A DNA stretch of 20,086 nt from positions 6,608-26,693 of the forward strand of contig DFLI01000109.1 in the NCBI GenBank assembly GCA_002373715.1, in the 5' to 3' direction. Below the pieces are notes generated by a model that was not told the DNA's origin, made no database searches, and saw nothing but the letters and a program-made list of their open reading frames with translations. Shown here piece by piece: positions 7,355-15,969 of this stretch. Made by a program: the position numbers and the translations under genes. Each line of letters begins with the position of its first letter. Position 1 is the first letter of the stretch. This stretch comes from Bacteroidales bacterium UBA3623 (GTDB taxonomy: Bacteria; Bacteroidota; Bacteroidia; Bacteroidales; UBA932).

Positions 7355-9304
7355 ATGGCAGATCCTAAATTGATTTCCAAGATTCCGGACGGACCGCTCA
7401 AAGATAAATGGTCCAAGCGTAAAGCCGAAATCCGGATTGTTTCTCCCAACAACAAGCGGAAACTGGAAGTAATTGTGGTAGGTACCGGTCTTGGCGGTGC
7501 ATCTGCAGCTGCATCTCTGGGTGAGATGGGCTACAACGTCAAGATTTTCTGCATCAGCGATTCCCCTCGTCGTGCTCATTCCATTGCAGCACAGGGTGGT
7601 ATCAATGCAGCTAAGAACTACCAGAACGACAACGACTCCATCTACCGTCTGTTCTACGACACCATCAAAGGTGGAGACTACCGCAGCCGTGAGGCCAACG
7701 TATATCGTCTGGCAGAGGTGAGTGCCTCTATCATAGACCAGTGCGTGGCACAGGGTGTTCCCTTTGCCCGTGAATACGGCGGTTACCTGGCCAACCGTTC
7801 CTTCGGTGGTGTGCAGGTGAGTCGTACTTTCTATGCCCGCGGACAAACCGGTCAGCAGCTTCTGCTGGGTGCCTATGCTTCCCTGAATAAGGAAATTGCC
7901 AATGGCACCGTGAAGAGCTATCCCCGTCACGAAATGCTGGATCTGGTCATTATCAACGGTGAGGCCAAGGGTATCATTGCCCGCAACCTGGTAACCGGTG
8001 AAATTGAGCGCTTCGGTGCCCACGCCGTGGTTCTGGCTACCGGTGGTTATGGAAATACCTATTTCCTTTCTACCAACGCCATGAACTCCAACGGTTCTGC
8101 CGCCATGCAGGCATACCGCAAGGGTGCTTTCTTCGCCAATCCCTGCTTCGCCCAGATTCACCCCACCTGTATTCCGGTTCACGGAGATCAGCAGTGCAAA
8201 CTCACCCTTATGTCTGAGTCCCTGCGTAACGACGGTCGTATTTGGGTTCCCAAGAAGATGGAAGACGTGATGAAACTGCGCAAGCACGAAATCAAACCTT
8301 CCCATATTCCTGAAGAAGACAGAGACTACTATCTGGAGCGCCGTTATCCGGCCTTCGGTAACCTGGTTCCCCGTGACGTGGCTTCCCGCGCCGCCAAGGA
8401 GCGTTGCGATGCCGGCTTCGGTGTGAACGAAACCGGTCTGGCCGTATTCCTGGATTTCTCCGATGCTATCAAGCGTTTGGGTCACCAGAGAGTACAGGAG
8501 CGTTACGGTAACCTCTTTGACATGTATGAGAAGATCACTTCCTCCTCCCCTTGGAAAGAGCCTATGATGATCTATCCCGCTATCCACTATACCATGGGCG
8601 GTCTCTGGGTAGACTACGACCTCCAGACCACCATCCCCGGCCTGTATGCCATCGGTGAAGCCAACTTCTCCGATCACGGCGGAAACCGTCTGGGTGCATC
8701 GGCCCTTATGCAGGGTCTGGCCGACGGCTACTTCGTGCTGCCTTACACCATTGGCGATTATCTGTCCCACAAGTTCTCCGAGCCTAAGACAGATACCAAT
8801 GCCCCCGAGTTTGAGCAGGCTGAAAAGGCTGTGAAGGAGCGTATTGCCAAACTGTTTGCTGTTAAGGGAACTGTTCCGGTAGATGCCCTTCACAAGAAGC
8901 TGGGTCACATTATGTGGGAGTATGTAGGTATGGCCCGTAATGAGGCCGGCCTGAAGAAGGGTATTGAGGAAATAAAGAAACTCCGCGAGGAATTCTGGAA
9001 GACCGTATGCGTACCCGGAACCAATGAAGAATTCAACCAGGAACTGGAGAAAGCCCTGCGTCTGGTAGACTTCTTTGATATTGGTGAACTGATGGCCTAC
9101 GACGCATTGAACCGTCGGGAGTCTTGCGGTGGTCACTTCCGTGAGGAAATGCAAACCGAAGAAGGTGAAACCAAGCGTGATGACGAGAACTTCATGTATG
9201 TAGCCGCCTGGGAATACAAGGGCGAAGGCAAGGAGCCTGAACTGCACAAGGAAGATCTCAAGTACGAGAACATCAAGATTGCAACCCGTAACTATAAAGA
9301 CTAA
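7355..9304 (+). CDS. frdA: Fumarate reductase / succinate dehydrogenase flavoprotein subunit
   Basis: This is the FAD-carrying catalytic subunit that interconverts fumarate and succinate at the inner face of the cytoplasmic membrane; in anaerobic Bacteroidales it normally runs as fumarate reductase. The 649-residue protein has the dinucleotide fold VVGTGLGGASAAASLGEMG (residues 41-59). It also has the FAD-linkage motif AHSIAAQGG, with His75 as the expected covalent attachment site. Active-site segments are FAQIHPTCIP, NLVPRDVASR (the catalytic Arg region) and IHYTMGGLWVD. The C-terminal FAD contact is IGEANFSDHGGNRLGASALMQGLADGY. The ATG at 7355 gives the N-terminal extension typical of Bacteroides-type FrdA. 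frdB follows after 8 bases. The cytochrome b membrane subunit that usually precedes frdA in this phylum is absent; an unrelated Ntn-hydrolase sits there. Codon use is strongly biased (GGT, CGT, AAG, AAC), suggesting high expression. Confidence 0.96.
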   Translation: MADPKLISKIPDGPLKDKWSKRKAEIRIVSPNNKRKLEVIVVGTGLGGASAAASLGEMGYNVKIFCISDSPRRAHSIAAQGGINAAKNYQNDNDSIYRLFYDTIKGGDYRSREANVYRLAEVSASIIDQCVAQGVPFAREYGGYLANRSFGGVQVSRTFYARGQTGQQLLLGAYASLNKEIANGTVKSYPRHEMLDLVIINGEAKGIIARNLVTGEIERFGAHAVVLATGGYGNTYFLSTNAMNSNGSAAMQAYRKGAFFANPCFAQIHPTCIPVHGDQQCKLTLMSESLRNDGRIWVPKKMEDVMKLRKHEIKPSHIPEEDRDYYLERRYPAFGNLVPRDVASRAAKERCDAGFGVNETGLAVFLDFSDAIKRLGHQRVQERYGNLFDMYEKITSSSPWKEPMMIYPAIHYTMGGLWVDYDLQTTIPGLYAIGEANFSDHGGNRLGASALMQGLADGYFVLPYTIGDYLSHKFSEPKTDTNAPEFEQAEKAVKERIAKLFAVKGTVPVDALHKKLGHIMWEYVGMARNEAGLKKGIEEIKKLREEFWKTVCVPGTNEEFNQELEKALRLVDFFDIGELMAYDALNRRESCGGHFREEMQTEEGETKRDDENFMYVAAWEYKGEGKEPELHKEDLKYENIKIATRNYKD

Positions 9305-9312
9305 TCCCGATT

Positions 9313-10056
9313 ATGGAATATAATGTGAAAGTATGGCGTCAGAAGAACGCCAAAGCAAAAGGCCATTTCGAGACCTACCACGTTACGGATGTGGAGGAAG
9401 ATGCATCGTTCCTCGAAATGCTTGATATCCTGAATGACCAGCTTATCCGCAAGGGTGTTGAACCCATCGCCTTCGATCACGACTGCCGTGAGGGTATCTG
9501 CGGTGCCTGTTCCCTGTATGTAGACGGCCGTGCCCACGGTCCGGACGATCAGGTAACCACCTGCCAGCTGTTCATGCGTCATTTCAAACCCGGCGCCACT
9601 ATTACTGTGGAGCCTTGGCGCAGCGGCGCTTTCCCGGTAATCAAAGACTTGGTGGTAGACCGTACTGCTTTCGATAAGATTATGCAGGCCGGTGGCTTTA
9701 TTACCGTACGTGCCGGCAGCGCTCAGGATGGCAACACCCAGCTTATCCCGCACGACACAGCGGAATTATCCATGGACGCAGCTGCCTGCATTGGCTGCGG
9801 CGCCTGTGTAGCTACTTGTAAGAACGGTAGTGCCATGCTGTTTGTGGCCGCCCGTGTAAGCTCCCTGGCCCTGCTTCCTCAGGGTAAACCGGAAGCTGCC
9901 CGCCGCGCCCGCGCCATGGTTGCCAAGATGGACGAACTTGGGTTTGGTAACTGCACCAACACCCGTGCATGTGAAATGGAATGTCCTAAACATGTAACCA
10001 TTGATCACATTGCTCGTCTGAACAGAGAGTATCTGAAGGCCCGTTTTAGCGAATAA
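9313..10056 (+). CDS. frdB: Fumarate reductase / succinate dehydrogenase iron-sulfur subunit
   Basis: This subunit passes electrons between the flavin in FrdA and the membrane quinone site through three iron-sulfur clusters. In 247 residues all expected ligands are present. The [2Fe-2S] ligands are Cys58, Cys63, Cys66 and Cys84 (CREGICGAC plus TTC). By family comparison the [4Fe-4S] ligands are Cys159, Cys162, Cys165 and Cys224, and the [3Fe-4S] ligands are Cys169, Cys214 and Cys220 (CIGCGACVATC and CTNTRACEMECP). It starts 8 bases after frdA and shares its codon bias, so the pair is one operon. A strong terminator begins 18 bases past the stop, so no third subunit follows. Confidence 0.96.
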   Translation: MEYNVKVWRQKNAKAKGHFETYHVTDVEEDASFLEMLDILNDQLIRKGVEPIAFDHDCREGICGACSLYVDGRAHGPDDQVTTCQLFMRHFKPGATITVEPWRSGAFPVIKDLVVDRTAFDKIMQAGGFITVRAGSAQDGNTQLIPHDTAELSMDAAACIGCGACVATCKNGSAMLFVAARVSSLALLPQGKPEAARRARAMVAKMDELGFGNCTNTRACEMECPKHVTIDHIARLNREYLKARFSE

Positions 10057-10074
10057 GCAGTTTTAAAGTGAAAG

Positions 10075-10111
10075 TATCGGTGGCCTTCCCCAAGAGGTCA
10101 CCGATATTTTT
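10075..10111 (+). terminator. Rho-independent terminator of frdAB
   Basis: An 11-base-pair stem TATCGGTGGCC (10075-10085) pairs with GGTCACCGATA (10096-10106) with one G-T wobble, around a 10-base loop. A run of five T (10107-10111) follows directly. Its position 18 bases after the frdB stop fits the end of the operon. Confidence 0.88.
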
Positions 10112-10113
10112 AT

Positions 10114-10169
10114 AATATTATAGGTAATGAAACTTATAGTATTAGGAATGAAACATTACCTGTAATATT
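10114..10169. repeat. 16-bp inverted repeat with internal 21-bp-spaced direct repeats
   Basis: AATATTATAGGTAATG (10114-10129) is the reverse complement of CATTACCTGTAATATT (10154-10169) except for one position, which would be a U-G pair in RNA. Inside and across the arms, AATGAAAC occurs twice in the same orientation (10126-10133 and 10147-10154), exactly 21 bases apart, or two helical turns. The structure could be an operator for a dimeric or tandem-binding regulator or an RNA hairpin with a 24-base loop. No long T-run makes it a normal terminator, and one already lies just upstream. Confidence 0.6.
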
Positions 10170-10308
10170 TTTGCAAAATTATAGTTTATTAGATTTTTGT
10201 ATTGTTTTTTGATAAATTCTAACTATCTTGTACCCTTAGACCTTTTAAAAAATTTAAATATCGTTAATTACCATTACTATATTGCAGATTTTTCGGTTTA
10301 GAGGGTAC

Positions 10309-10339
10309 TTGCAAAATTGAAATTGTTTTTCAATCTTTG
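10309..10339 (+). promoter_or_regulatory. Candidate promoter of the SusCD operon
   Basis: TTG at 10309-10311 and AATCTTTG at 10332-10339, separated by 20 bases, match the Bacteroidota -33/-7 pattern except for the first T of TAnnTTTG. Transcription would start near 10346, giving a leader of roughly 85-90 bases. Other boxes at 10166-10173 and 10224-10230 are competitors, so the choice is tentative. Confidence 0.4.
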
Positions 10340-10435
10340 CAGCCAAGTTTCGTTTTTTTACGGAGCTTGAGTAGTGTATTCGATGCAGAAATCAGTTTTT
10401 GTATCAATATTTATGTTTAACTAGTTCTAATGCTT

Positions 10436-13400
10436 ATGAAAAAAATTCGCGTTTTTTTCGCAGCCATGGCTATGCTTGCTTTATCGGCTACCGCTCTTGC
10501 ACAGAATATCACTGTGAAGGGTTCCGTAGTAGATGAAACGGGTGTAGGCATCGTGGGAGCTTCCGTTCAAGTGAAGGGAACAACCACGGGTATTGCAGCC
10601 GATGTGGACGGTAACTTCAGCATCTCCGTTCCTTCCAATGCAACGTTAGTAATCTCTTCCATTGGTTATGAGACCAAGGAAGTGGCTGTCAACGGTCAGT
10701 CCATCATCAATGTGACCCTCCGTTCCGACAGTGAATTCCTCGAAAGCGCCGTCGTACTGGGTTACGGTTCCGCCAAGAAGGTGAGTACCCTCGTAGGATC
10801 GGTTGCCACCGTTAACTCCGAGACGGTGAAGAACACTCCTGCCGCCACCGCTCTGGATGCTCTCCAGGGTCAGGTTGCCGGTATGTCCGTTCTCACCACC
10901 GGTGGTGTTTCCGGTGATAACAACGTATCCATGACCCTCCACGGCGTGGGTTCCCTGGGCGCCAGTTCCACTCCGCTGTTTGTGATTGACGGTATTCCGT
11001 CTTCCTCCAGCGCCGTGATGAACATGAACCCCAACGATATTGAGAGCGTGAGCGTGCTGAAGGATGCTTCCGCTACCTCTATCTACGGTTCCCGTGCTGC
11101 TAACGGTGTTGTGTACGTATCCACCAAGCAGGGTGCTTACAGTGAGAATGCTCACATTACCCTGCGTTCCCAGTGGGGTGTATCCACCATCGCTGATATG
11201 ACGTACTACAACAACATGATGAGCGGTGAAGAACTGCTGGACTTCTGGCAGCGTTCCGGTATTGCTTCTGCTGAGTATCTGTACAAGAACTACATTTCCA
11301 AGGGTTACACCAACAACACCCAGTGGTGGAAGAAGTTCTACAACACCAATACCCTGCAGTCCCAGAACGATGTTACCATCGAAGGTGGTGGTAAGACCGT
11401 TGCCTACCTGATTTCTGTTTCCCAGTATCACCAGGATGGTACCACTGTGGGTAACTACTATGACAGATATACCCTCCGTTCCAACGTTCAGGGTCACCCT
11501 ACCAACTGGCTCAAGTTCGGTGTGAATGCCAACATGACCATTGATGAAAGCCAGCGTAACACCAACTTCGGTAACTCCTCCAATGCTGGTGGTAACAACT
11601 ACCTCTATGGTGGTCTGTCCGTTATTCTGAACCCCCTGTATCCCGACAAACTGAAGGATGACGGCCGTTACGAGGGTTCCAACTATCAGGATCCTAAGGT
11701 TCGCTATGACAATACGGACGATGTATACAAGACCTACAACCTCAACGGCAGCGCCTTTGTAACCATCGAACCTTTTGCCAACTTCAAGCTCACCTCCCGC
11801 GTAGGTACCGATGCCGGTTTCTCCATCAACAAGTACTATCGCAATCCTAGCTATGTAGCTTCCAATGGTTCCGGTTCCCGTTATCGTAACTGGGAAGGTT
11901 GGTATACCAACACCATCACCAACACCATTGAATATTCCTTTTCCGCCGGAAAGAATGATTTCTCCTTCTTAGCCGGTCAGGAAGGTGTAGACTACAAGTA
12001 CGATTCCTTCGAGGCTCAGTCCACCGGTCAGACTAACGACCAGCAGCTTCGTCTGCAGGATGGTCTCCAGGCCAACTACTCCATGAGCGAGAGCCTGAGT
12101 CAGTACCGTTTCCTGTCCTTCTTCGGTCACGTGGACTATTCCTTCGACAAGAAGTACATGATTGACGCTACCGTCCGTAACGACGCATCTTCCCGTTTTG
12201 GTAAGAACAACCGCAACGCCATTTTCTGGTCTGTGGGTGCCATGTGGAAGATGGCCAAGGAGCCTTGGATGAAGAACGCTACCTGGATCAACGAACTGGA
12301 CCTCAAGGCCAGCTATGGTACCCAGGGTAACGCCGCCATCGGCAACTATGCTCACCTGGGCCTTATCGGCACCACTACGGACTATGCTACCGGTCAGTCC
12401 TGGGTTCTTTCCCAGCCTTCCAACAACTCCCTGTCCTGGGAGAAGCAGGGTCTGTTCACCGTGGGTGTCCGTGCCCGCCTGTTCAACGCCCTCAACCTGG
12501 AAGTGGAATACTACAAGAGAAATACTTCCAACATGCTCATGAGCGTGCCTTATCCTTACACCGCCGGCTTCTCCAGCCAGACGTCCAACGTGGGTACCCT
12601 GAGCAACACCGGTGTGGATATCACCCTGGGTTGGGACATTCTCAGAACCCGTGACGCTTTCCTGAGCCTGAACGCTACGTTCAACTACAACAAGCAGACT
12701 GTGACCGAACTGTTCAACGGTTTGGACAAGTGGACGGTGGCCAGCACCGGTATCACCTATGTGGTGGGCCAGCCGGTTTCCTTCTACTATCCTCTGTGGG
12801 CTGGTGTAGATCCTGAGGACGGTGCTCCCACCTGGTACCTGCCTTACGGCTACGAGGAATACATGGCCTCCGTTGCCGCCGGCAACCCGGACACCGACCT
12901 TATTGACATCACCCGCACCCGCATGGATCCCAACGCCACCACCAAGAACTTCAACGAAGACCTCCTGATGCAGAATACCGGCATTGCCCGTTATAACCCC
13001 ATCAACGGTGGTTTCGGTATCTCCGGTGGCTGGAAGGGCCTCTCCGTCCGTGCCGACTTTACCTACATGCTGGGTAAGTACCTCATCAACAACGATGGTT
13101 ACTTCGTAGCCAACCCGAACAGCTTCTTCGGTTACAACCAGTCCAAGGACGTTACCGACTTCTGGACTCCCACCCACACGGATGCCAAGTATCCTAACTG
13201 GGCCGATGGCTACAACATGCAGTTCGACTCCCACCTCCTTCAGGATGCTTCTTTCCTGCGTCTGAAGAGCCTGGTTGTCTCCTACACCATCCCTGCCTCC
13301 TGGCTTAACTGGCAGAAGGTTGTGAAGGGTCTCACCGTTTCCTTCACCGGTCGTAACCTCCTCACCTTCACCAAGTACGAAGGTATCGACCCCGAAGTTA

Positions 13401-13471
13401 ATTCCAACCTGACGCTCGGTCTTCCCGGTAACTCCAAGCAGTTCCTGGGCGGTATCCAGCTCCAGTTCTAA
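10436..13471 (+). CDS. SusC/RagA-type TonB-linked outer-membrane transporter
   Basis: This is the pore component of a SusCD importer, energised by TonB. The protein is about 1011 residues from the ATG at 10436 (MKKIRVFF); an ATG two codons earlier at 10430 is the alternative, and neither has a clear ribosome site. A signal peptide ending ATALAQ precedes a carboxypeptidase-D-like regulatory domain (NITVKGSVVDETG to roughly residue 98). A TonB-box-like ESAVVLGYGSAKK follows, then the plug (about 120-235, including LFVIDGIP, NPNDIESVSVLKDASATSIYGSRAANGVVYV), and a long barrel ending in a C-terminal Phe (GGIQLQF). There is no STN domain, so direct anti-sigma signalling is not indicated. The SusD partner starts 29 bases downstream. 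It shows the strongly expressed codon pattern of frdAB. The substrate is not readable; the operon and the neighbouring protease hint at peptides. Confidence 0.95.
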   Translation: MKKIRVFFAAMAMLALSATALAQNITVKGSVVDETGVGIVGASVQVKGTTTGIAADVDGNFSISVPSNATLVISSIGYETKEVAVNGQSIINVTLRSDSEFLESAVVLGYGSAKKVSTLVGSVATVNSETVKNTPAATALDALQGQVAGMSVLTTGGVSGDNNVSMTLHGVGSLGASSTPLFVIDGIPSSSSAVMNMNPNDIESVSVLKDASATSIYGSRAANGVVYVSTKQGAYSENAHITLRSQWGVSTIADMTYYNNMMSGEELLDFWQRSGIASAEYLYKNYISKGYTNNTQWWKKFYNTNTLQSQNDVTIEGGGKTVAYLISVSQYHQDGTTVGNYYDRYTLRSNVQGHPTNWLKFGVNANMTIDESQRNTNFGNSSNAGGNNYLYGGLSVILNPLYPDKLKDDGRYEGSNYQDPKVRYDNTDDVYKTYNLNGSAFVTIEPFANFKLTSRVGTDAGFSINKYYRNPSYVASNGSGSRYRNWEGWYTNTITNTIEYSFSAGKNDFSFLAGQEGVDYKYDSFEAQSTGQTNDQQLRLQDGLQANYSMSESLSQYRFLSFFGHVDYSFDKKYMIDATVRNDASSRFGKNNRNAIFWSVGAMWKMAKEPWMKNATWINELDLKASYGTQGNAAIGNYAHLGLIGTTTDYATGQSWVLSQPSNNSLSWEKQGLFTVGVRARLFNALNLEVEYYKRNTSNMLMSVPYPYTAGFSSQTSNVGTLSNTGVDITLGWDILRTRDAFLSLNATFNYNKQTVTELFNGLDKWTVASTGITYVVGQPVSFYYPLWAGVDPEDGAPTWYLPYGYEEYMASVAAGNPDTDLIDITRTRMDPNATTKNFNEDLLMQNTGIARYNPINGGFGISGGWKGLSVRADFTYMLGKYLINNDGYFVANPNSFFGYNQSKDVTDFWTPTHTDAKYPNWADGYNMQFDSHLLQDASFLRLKSLVVSYTIPASWLNWQKVVKGLTVSFTGRNLLTFTKYEGIDPEVNSNLTLGLPGNSKQFLGGIQLQF

Positions 13472-13500
13472 TTGCGGTTGATTATTAAATAATTGAGATT

Positions 13501-15066
13501 ATGAAAAAGACAATCAACTATATTCTTGCTGCTTTCTCCGCTGTTGTTCTCGTGAGCTCCTGCAACCTGGACTTGTTCCCTAACGGTAGCGTGGCCTACG
13601 ATGAGGAAGGTGCTCTTTTCCACGATGCAAAGGAACTGGGTTATCTGGAGAATGGTCTTTATACTTCTTACCGTAGTGGTTTTTACGGTGAGTACTCCAT
13701 TACCGAGGAAGTAATGACGGACGGCTTCAACGCCTCTGCCGACTATGGTAACAACTACGGTGGCGTACACCGCGTAGACAGCGATCTGAACCCCGGCGAT
13801 TACTACATCCGCGATTTCTGGTCCAACCGCTACGGTGCCATCAAAAACTATAACGTGTTCATCAAGGGTGTTGAGGTGCTCCCCGAAGAGTACAAGGCTC
13901 TGGGTGCCCAGGCTCAGCTGGTGAAGGGTGAAGCTTACTTCTTCCGTGCATCGGCCTATCTGGACCTGATCCGCCGCTTCGCTGCTCCTTACGATGCCGC
14001 TACTGCCTCTGCAGAGAATTCCGGTGTTCCGCTGGTGCTGGTTTATGACCAGAACGAGAAACCCGCTCGCGCCACCACTCAGGCCGTTTACGACCAGATT
14101 AAGCAAGACCTGGACTCCGCTTATGTAAACCTTTCTTCCAAGGCCGGTGCCAAGGCTTCCCAGAAGATCACCATTGACGCTGTCAATGCCCTTTATGCCC
14201 GTTATTACCTGGATGTGAAGGATTACACCAACGCCGCTTCCAAGGCCAGCGAGGTGCTTGGCTCCAAGGCCAGCTATGCTCTTTCTTCCACTGTGAAGGA
14301 ATTCCAGAACGAGTACTATAAGGACGCTGGAACTGAAGCCATCGTTCAGTTGTATGCCAGCAAATCCGAAAACGGCTCTGGAACCAATGATTTGTATACC
14401 TATATGGCCTCTTCTCCGAGTGAGGTGAGCGATAACGAAGAGGGTCGCTACTTCAACAAGCCTTACTTCTTCCCTTCCCAGAAGCTTCTGAATCTGTATG
14501 ATCAGGGAGACCTCCGTCTGGCTTGCTGGTTCACTGTGAACGGCGTTAACAACTTGACCAATGAGGTTTATCCCACCTTCATCATCAACTCTTTCAGGTA
14601 CGATGTAACCATCTTCACCAAGTACTTGGGTAATAAGGATCTCACCAGCAGCGCCGTTCTGAACGCCCGCCAGCACGTGAAACCCCTGCTCATTGGTGAA
14701 ATGTATCTGATTGCTGCCGAGGCCTACTACCGCAACGGTAACGAGTCTGCCGCCCTGAGTGTCCTGAACGCCCTTCAGGAAAAGCGTGGCGCCATTCTCT
14801 CCAGCGGCGTAACCGAGACCATTCTGTACAACGAGTGGTTCAAAGAAACCATCGGTGAAGGCCTCCGTCTTAGCACAATTAAGCGCTTCGGCCAGGGTTA
14901 CTCTGAGCGTACCGCCCAGGCAGTTGCCAGTTCTCAGGAGCTTATCATGAAAGGTGATAACTTTGAGAAGAAGAGCGTTGCCGCTTCTGACTACCACCTC
15001 AATTGGCCCATCCCGACCAATGATATCCAGACCAACCCGAACCTGGTTCAGAACCCTGGTTATTGA
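13501..15066 (+). CDS. SusD/RagB-type substrate-binding lipoprotein
   Basis: This 521-residue lipoprotein should sit as the surface lid on the SusC-like pore and capture the substrate. It has a signal peptide with lipobox LVSSC (lipidated Cys21). Helical SusD-type segments follow, such as GEAYFFRASAYLDLIRRF and VPLVLVYDQ. The C-terminal RagB/SusD region contains LIGEMYLIAAEAYYRNGNESAALSVLN by position, then WFKETIGEGLRLSTIKRFGQG, and it ends in the hallmark PIPTNDIQTNPNLVQNPGY. Length is normal for the family. It lies 29 bases after the transporter gene and 38 bases before the next lipoprotein, all in the same orientation without a terminator, so all are one operon. The binding specificity cannot be predicted from sequence. 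Confidence 0.95.
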   Translation: MKKTINYILAAFSAVVLVSSCNLDLFPNGSVAYDEEGALFHDAKELGYLENGLYTSYRSGFYGEYSITEEVMTDGFNASADYGNNYGGVHRVDSDLNPGDYYIRDFWSNRYGAIKNYNVFIKGVEVLPEEYKALGAQAQLVKGEAYFFRASAYLDLIRRFAAPYDAATASAENSGVPLVLVYDQNEKPARATTQAVYDQIKQDLDSAYVNLSSKAGAKASQKITIDAVNALYARYYLDVKDYTNAASKASEVLGSKASYALSSTVKEFQNEYYKDAGTEAIVQLYASKSENGSGTNDLYTYMASSPSEVSDNEEGRYFNKPYFFPSQKLLNLYDQGDLRLACWFTVNGVNNLTNEVYPTFIINSFRYDVTIFTKYLGNKDLTSSAVLNARQHVKPLLIGEMYLIAAEAYYRNGNESAALSVLNALQEKRGAILSSGVTETILYNEWFKETIGEGLRLSTIKRFGQGYSERTAQAVASSQELIMKGDNFEKKSVAASDYHLNWPIPTNDIQTNPNLVQNPGY

Positions 15067-15104
15067 TTGGAAGTGAAGTCTTTGCATTATTAAATTGAAA
15101 GACC

Positions 15105-15944
15105 ATGAAAAGATTAATCAATATTCTTTTGACTACGGCCTGTGCAGCAGTTCTTTTCTCCTGCACCCATGAATATGCTTTCAAGACGACGTCCTACGTT
15201 ATCGTGGAGCAAACCAACATCGCCGTGAAAGAAGATGCCGGTCTGGTGCGTATTCCTGTATCGGCCTTCAATAGCGCTTCTCTCACTGGTTCCGTGTACT
15301 TTAAGGTGATTGACGGTACAGCTGTTCAGGGAACGGACTTCACCGTAGAGCCCGCCAACGGCGTGCTCACCTTCAATGGCAATGGTACTGAATACATCCA
15401 GATTTCTGTGATTGAGCACCCCGGTGTGCTTACCGGCGCCTTGAAGTTTTCTGTAGAGCTCACCAGCGTAAGCGGAGACATCACTGATATGGGTGGCATT
15501 AAAACCTGCGAAGTAGAAATCCAGGACAACGACGTTGTGGTTGACTGGGACTTCCTCGTTGGCGAGTGGAAAGCAACGGACGACGGTAGTTCCTTCTACC
15601 AGGACCCTGTTGTTATTACTAAGGAGAGCGACACCACCCTTAAGCTCAAGAACCTTTGGGATGAGGGCTACACCATTGTTGGTACTGTCGAGTTCGACAA
15701 GGCTGCCAATACGGCAACTCTCGTCTTCGAGGGTGGTCAGGTAGTGTATGAATCCGATACCTATGGTCCTTGCGGCGCATATAGCGTTTCTGGTAACAGT
15801 CTGATTGACCTTCAGGCTTCGGTTACCGGTAGCGGTATCACCATTGGTCCTTGGTATGTAATAATCCTGACTGGCCAATACGCCGGATATAACTTCTCCG
15901 GTAGTGGTGGCGGTTATGGTGGAGTTACCACGCTCACGAAGTAA
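15105..15944 (+). CDS. Calx-beta-domain lipoprotein of the SusCD operon
   Basis: The 279-residue protein has a lipoprotein signal (MKRLINILL, lipobox LFSC, Cys20). Residues about 35-145 form a Calx-beta-like module: VYFKVIDGTAVQGTDFTV, GVLTFNGNGTEYIQISV and CEVEIQDND are its recognisable strands. After VVVDWDFLVGEWKA (from about residue 146) comes a second beta-rich domain that resembles the C-terminal domain of the next lipoprotein (W-x(3)-G-x-W followed by PVVIT). The tail is glycine-rich (SGSGGGYGG) before VTTLTK. It occupies the place of a SusE-like accessory surface protein, so I infer a surface binding or scaffolding role; there is no catalytic motif. No exact family name can be given with certainty. 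Confidence 0.85.
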   Translation: MKRLINILLTTACAAVLFSCTHEYAFKTTSYVIVEQTNIAVKEDAGLVRIPVSAFNSASLTGSVYFKVIDGTAVQGTDFTVEPANGVLTFNGNGTEYIQISVIEHPGVLTGALKFSVELTSVSGDITDMGGIKTCEVEIQDNDVVVDWDFLVGEWKATDDGSSFYQDPVVITKESDTTLKLKNLWDEGYTIVGTVEFDKAANTATLVFEGGQVVYESDTYGPCGAYSVSGNSLIDLQASVTGSGITIGPWYVIILTGQYAGYNFSGSGGGYGGVTTLTK

Positions 15945-15969
15945 TTGAACCATCTAAAAGAGTATCATT

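Larger units (their letters stand above)
10057..10429 (+). promoter_or_regulatory. Regulatory spacer upstream of the SusCD operon
   Basis: This 373-base gene-free stretch holds, in order, the frdB terminator, a long inverted repeat with embedded direct repeats (10114-10169), very AT-rich DNA with several TAnnTTTG-like boxes, and a leader before the SusC-like gene. Candidate boxes are TATTTTTG at 10166-10173 (a full consensus match overlapping the right arm of the inverted repeat), TTG 10202-10204 with TATCTTG 10224-10230 (19-base spacer), and TTG 10309-10311 with AATCTTTG 10332-10339 (20-base spacer). I see no credible small gene or RNA gene here. Confidence 0.6.

Noticed and set aside
7277..9247. 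A 656-codon open frame on the minus strand opposite frdA.
   Set aside because: frdA is unmistakable on the plus strand with all motifs. The antisense frame arises because its biased codon use avoids TTA, CTA and TCA, the codons that would give antisense stops. The antisense product matches no family I recognise.
10114..10169. The inverted repeat as a second terminator or as mobile-element ends.
   Set aside because: A strong terminator already lies 8 bases before it. The stem is AT-rich with a 24-base loop and no clean T-run after it. There is no transposase or target duplication nearby.
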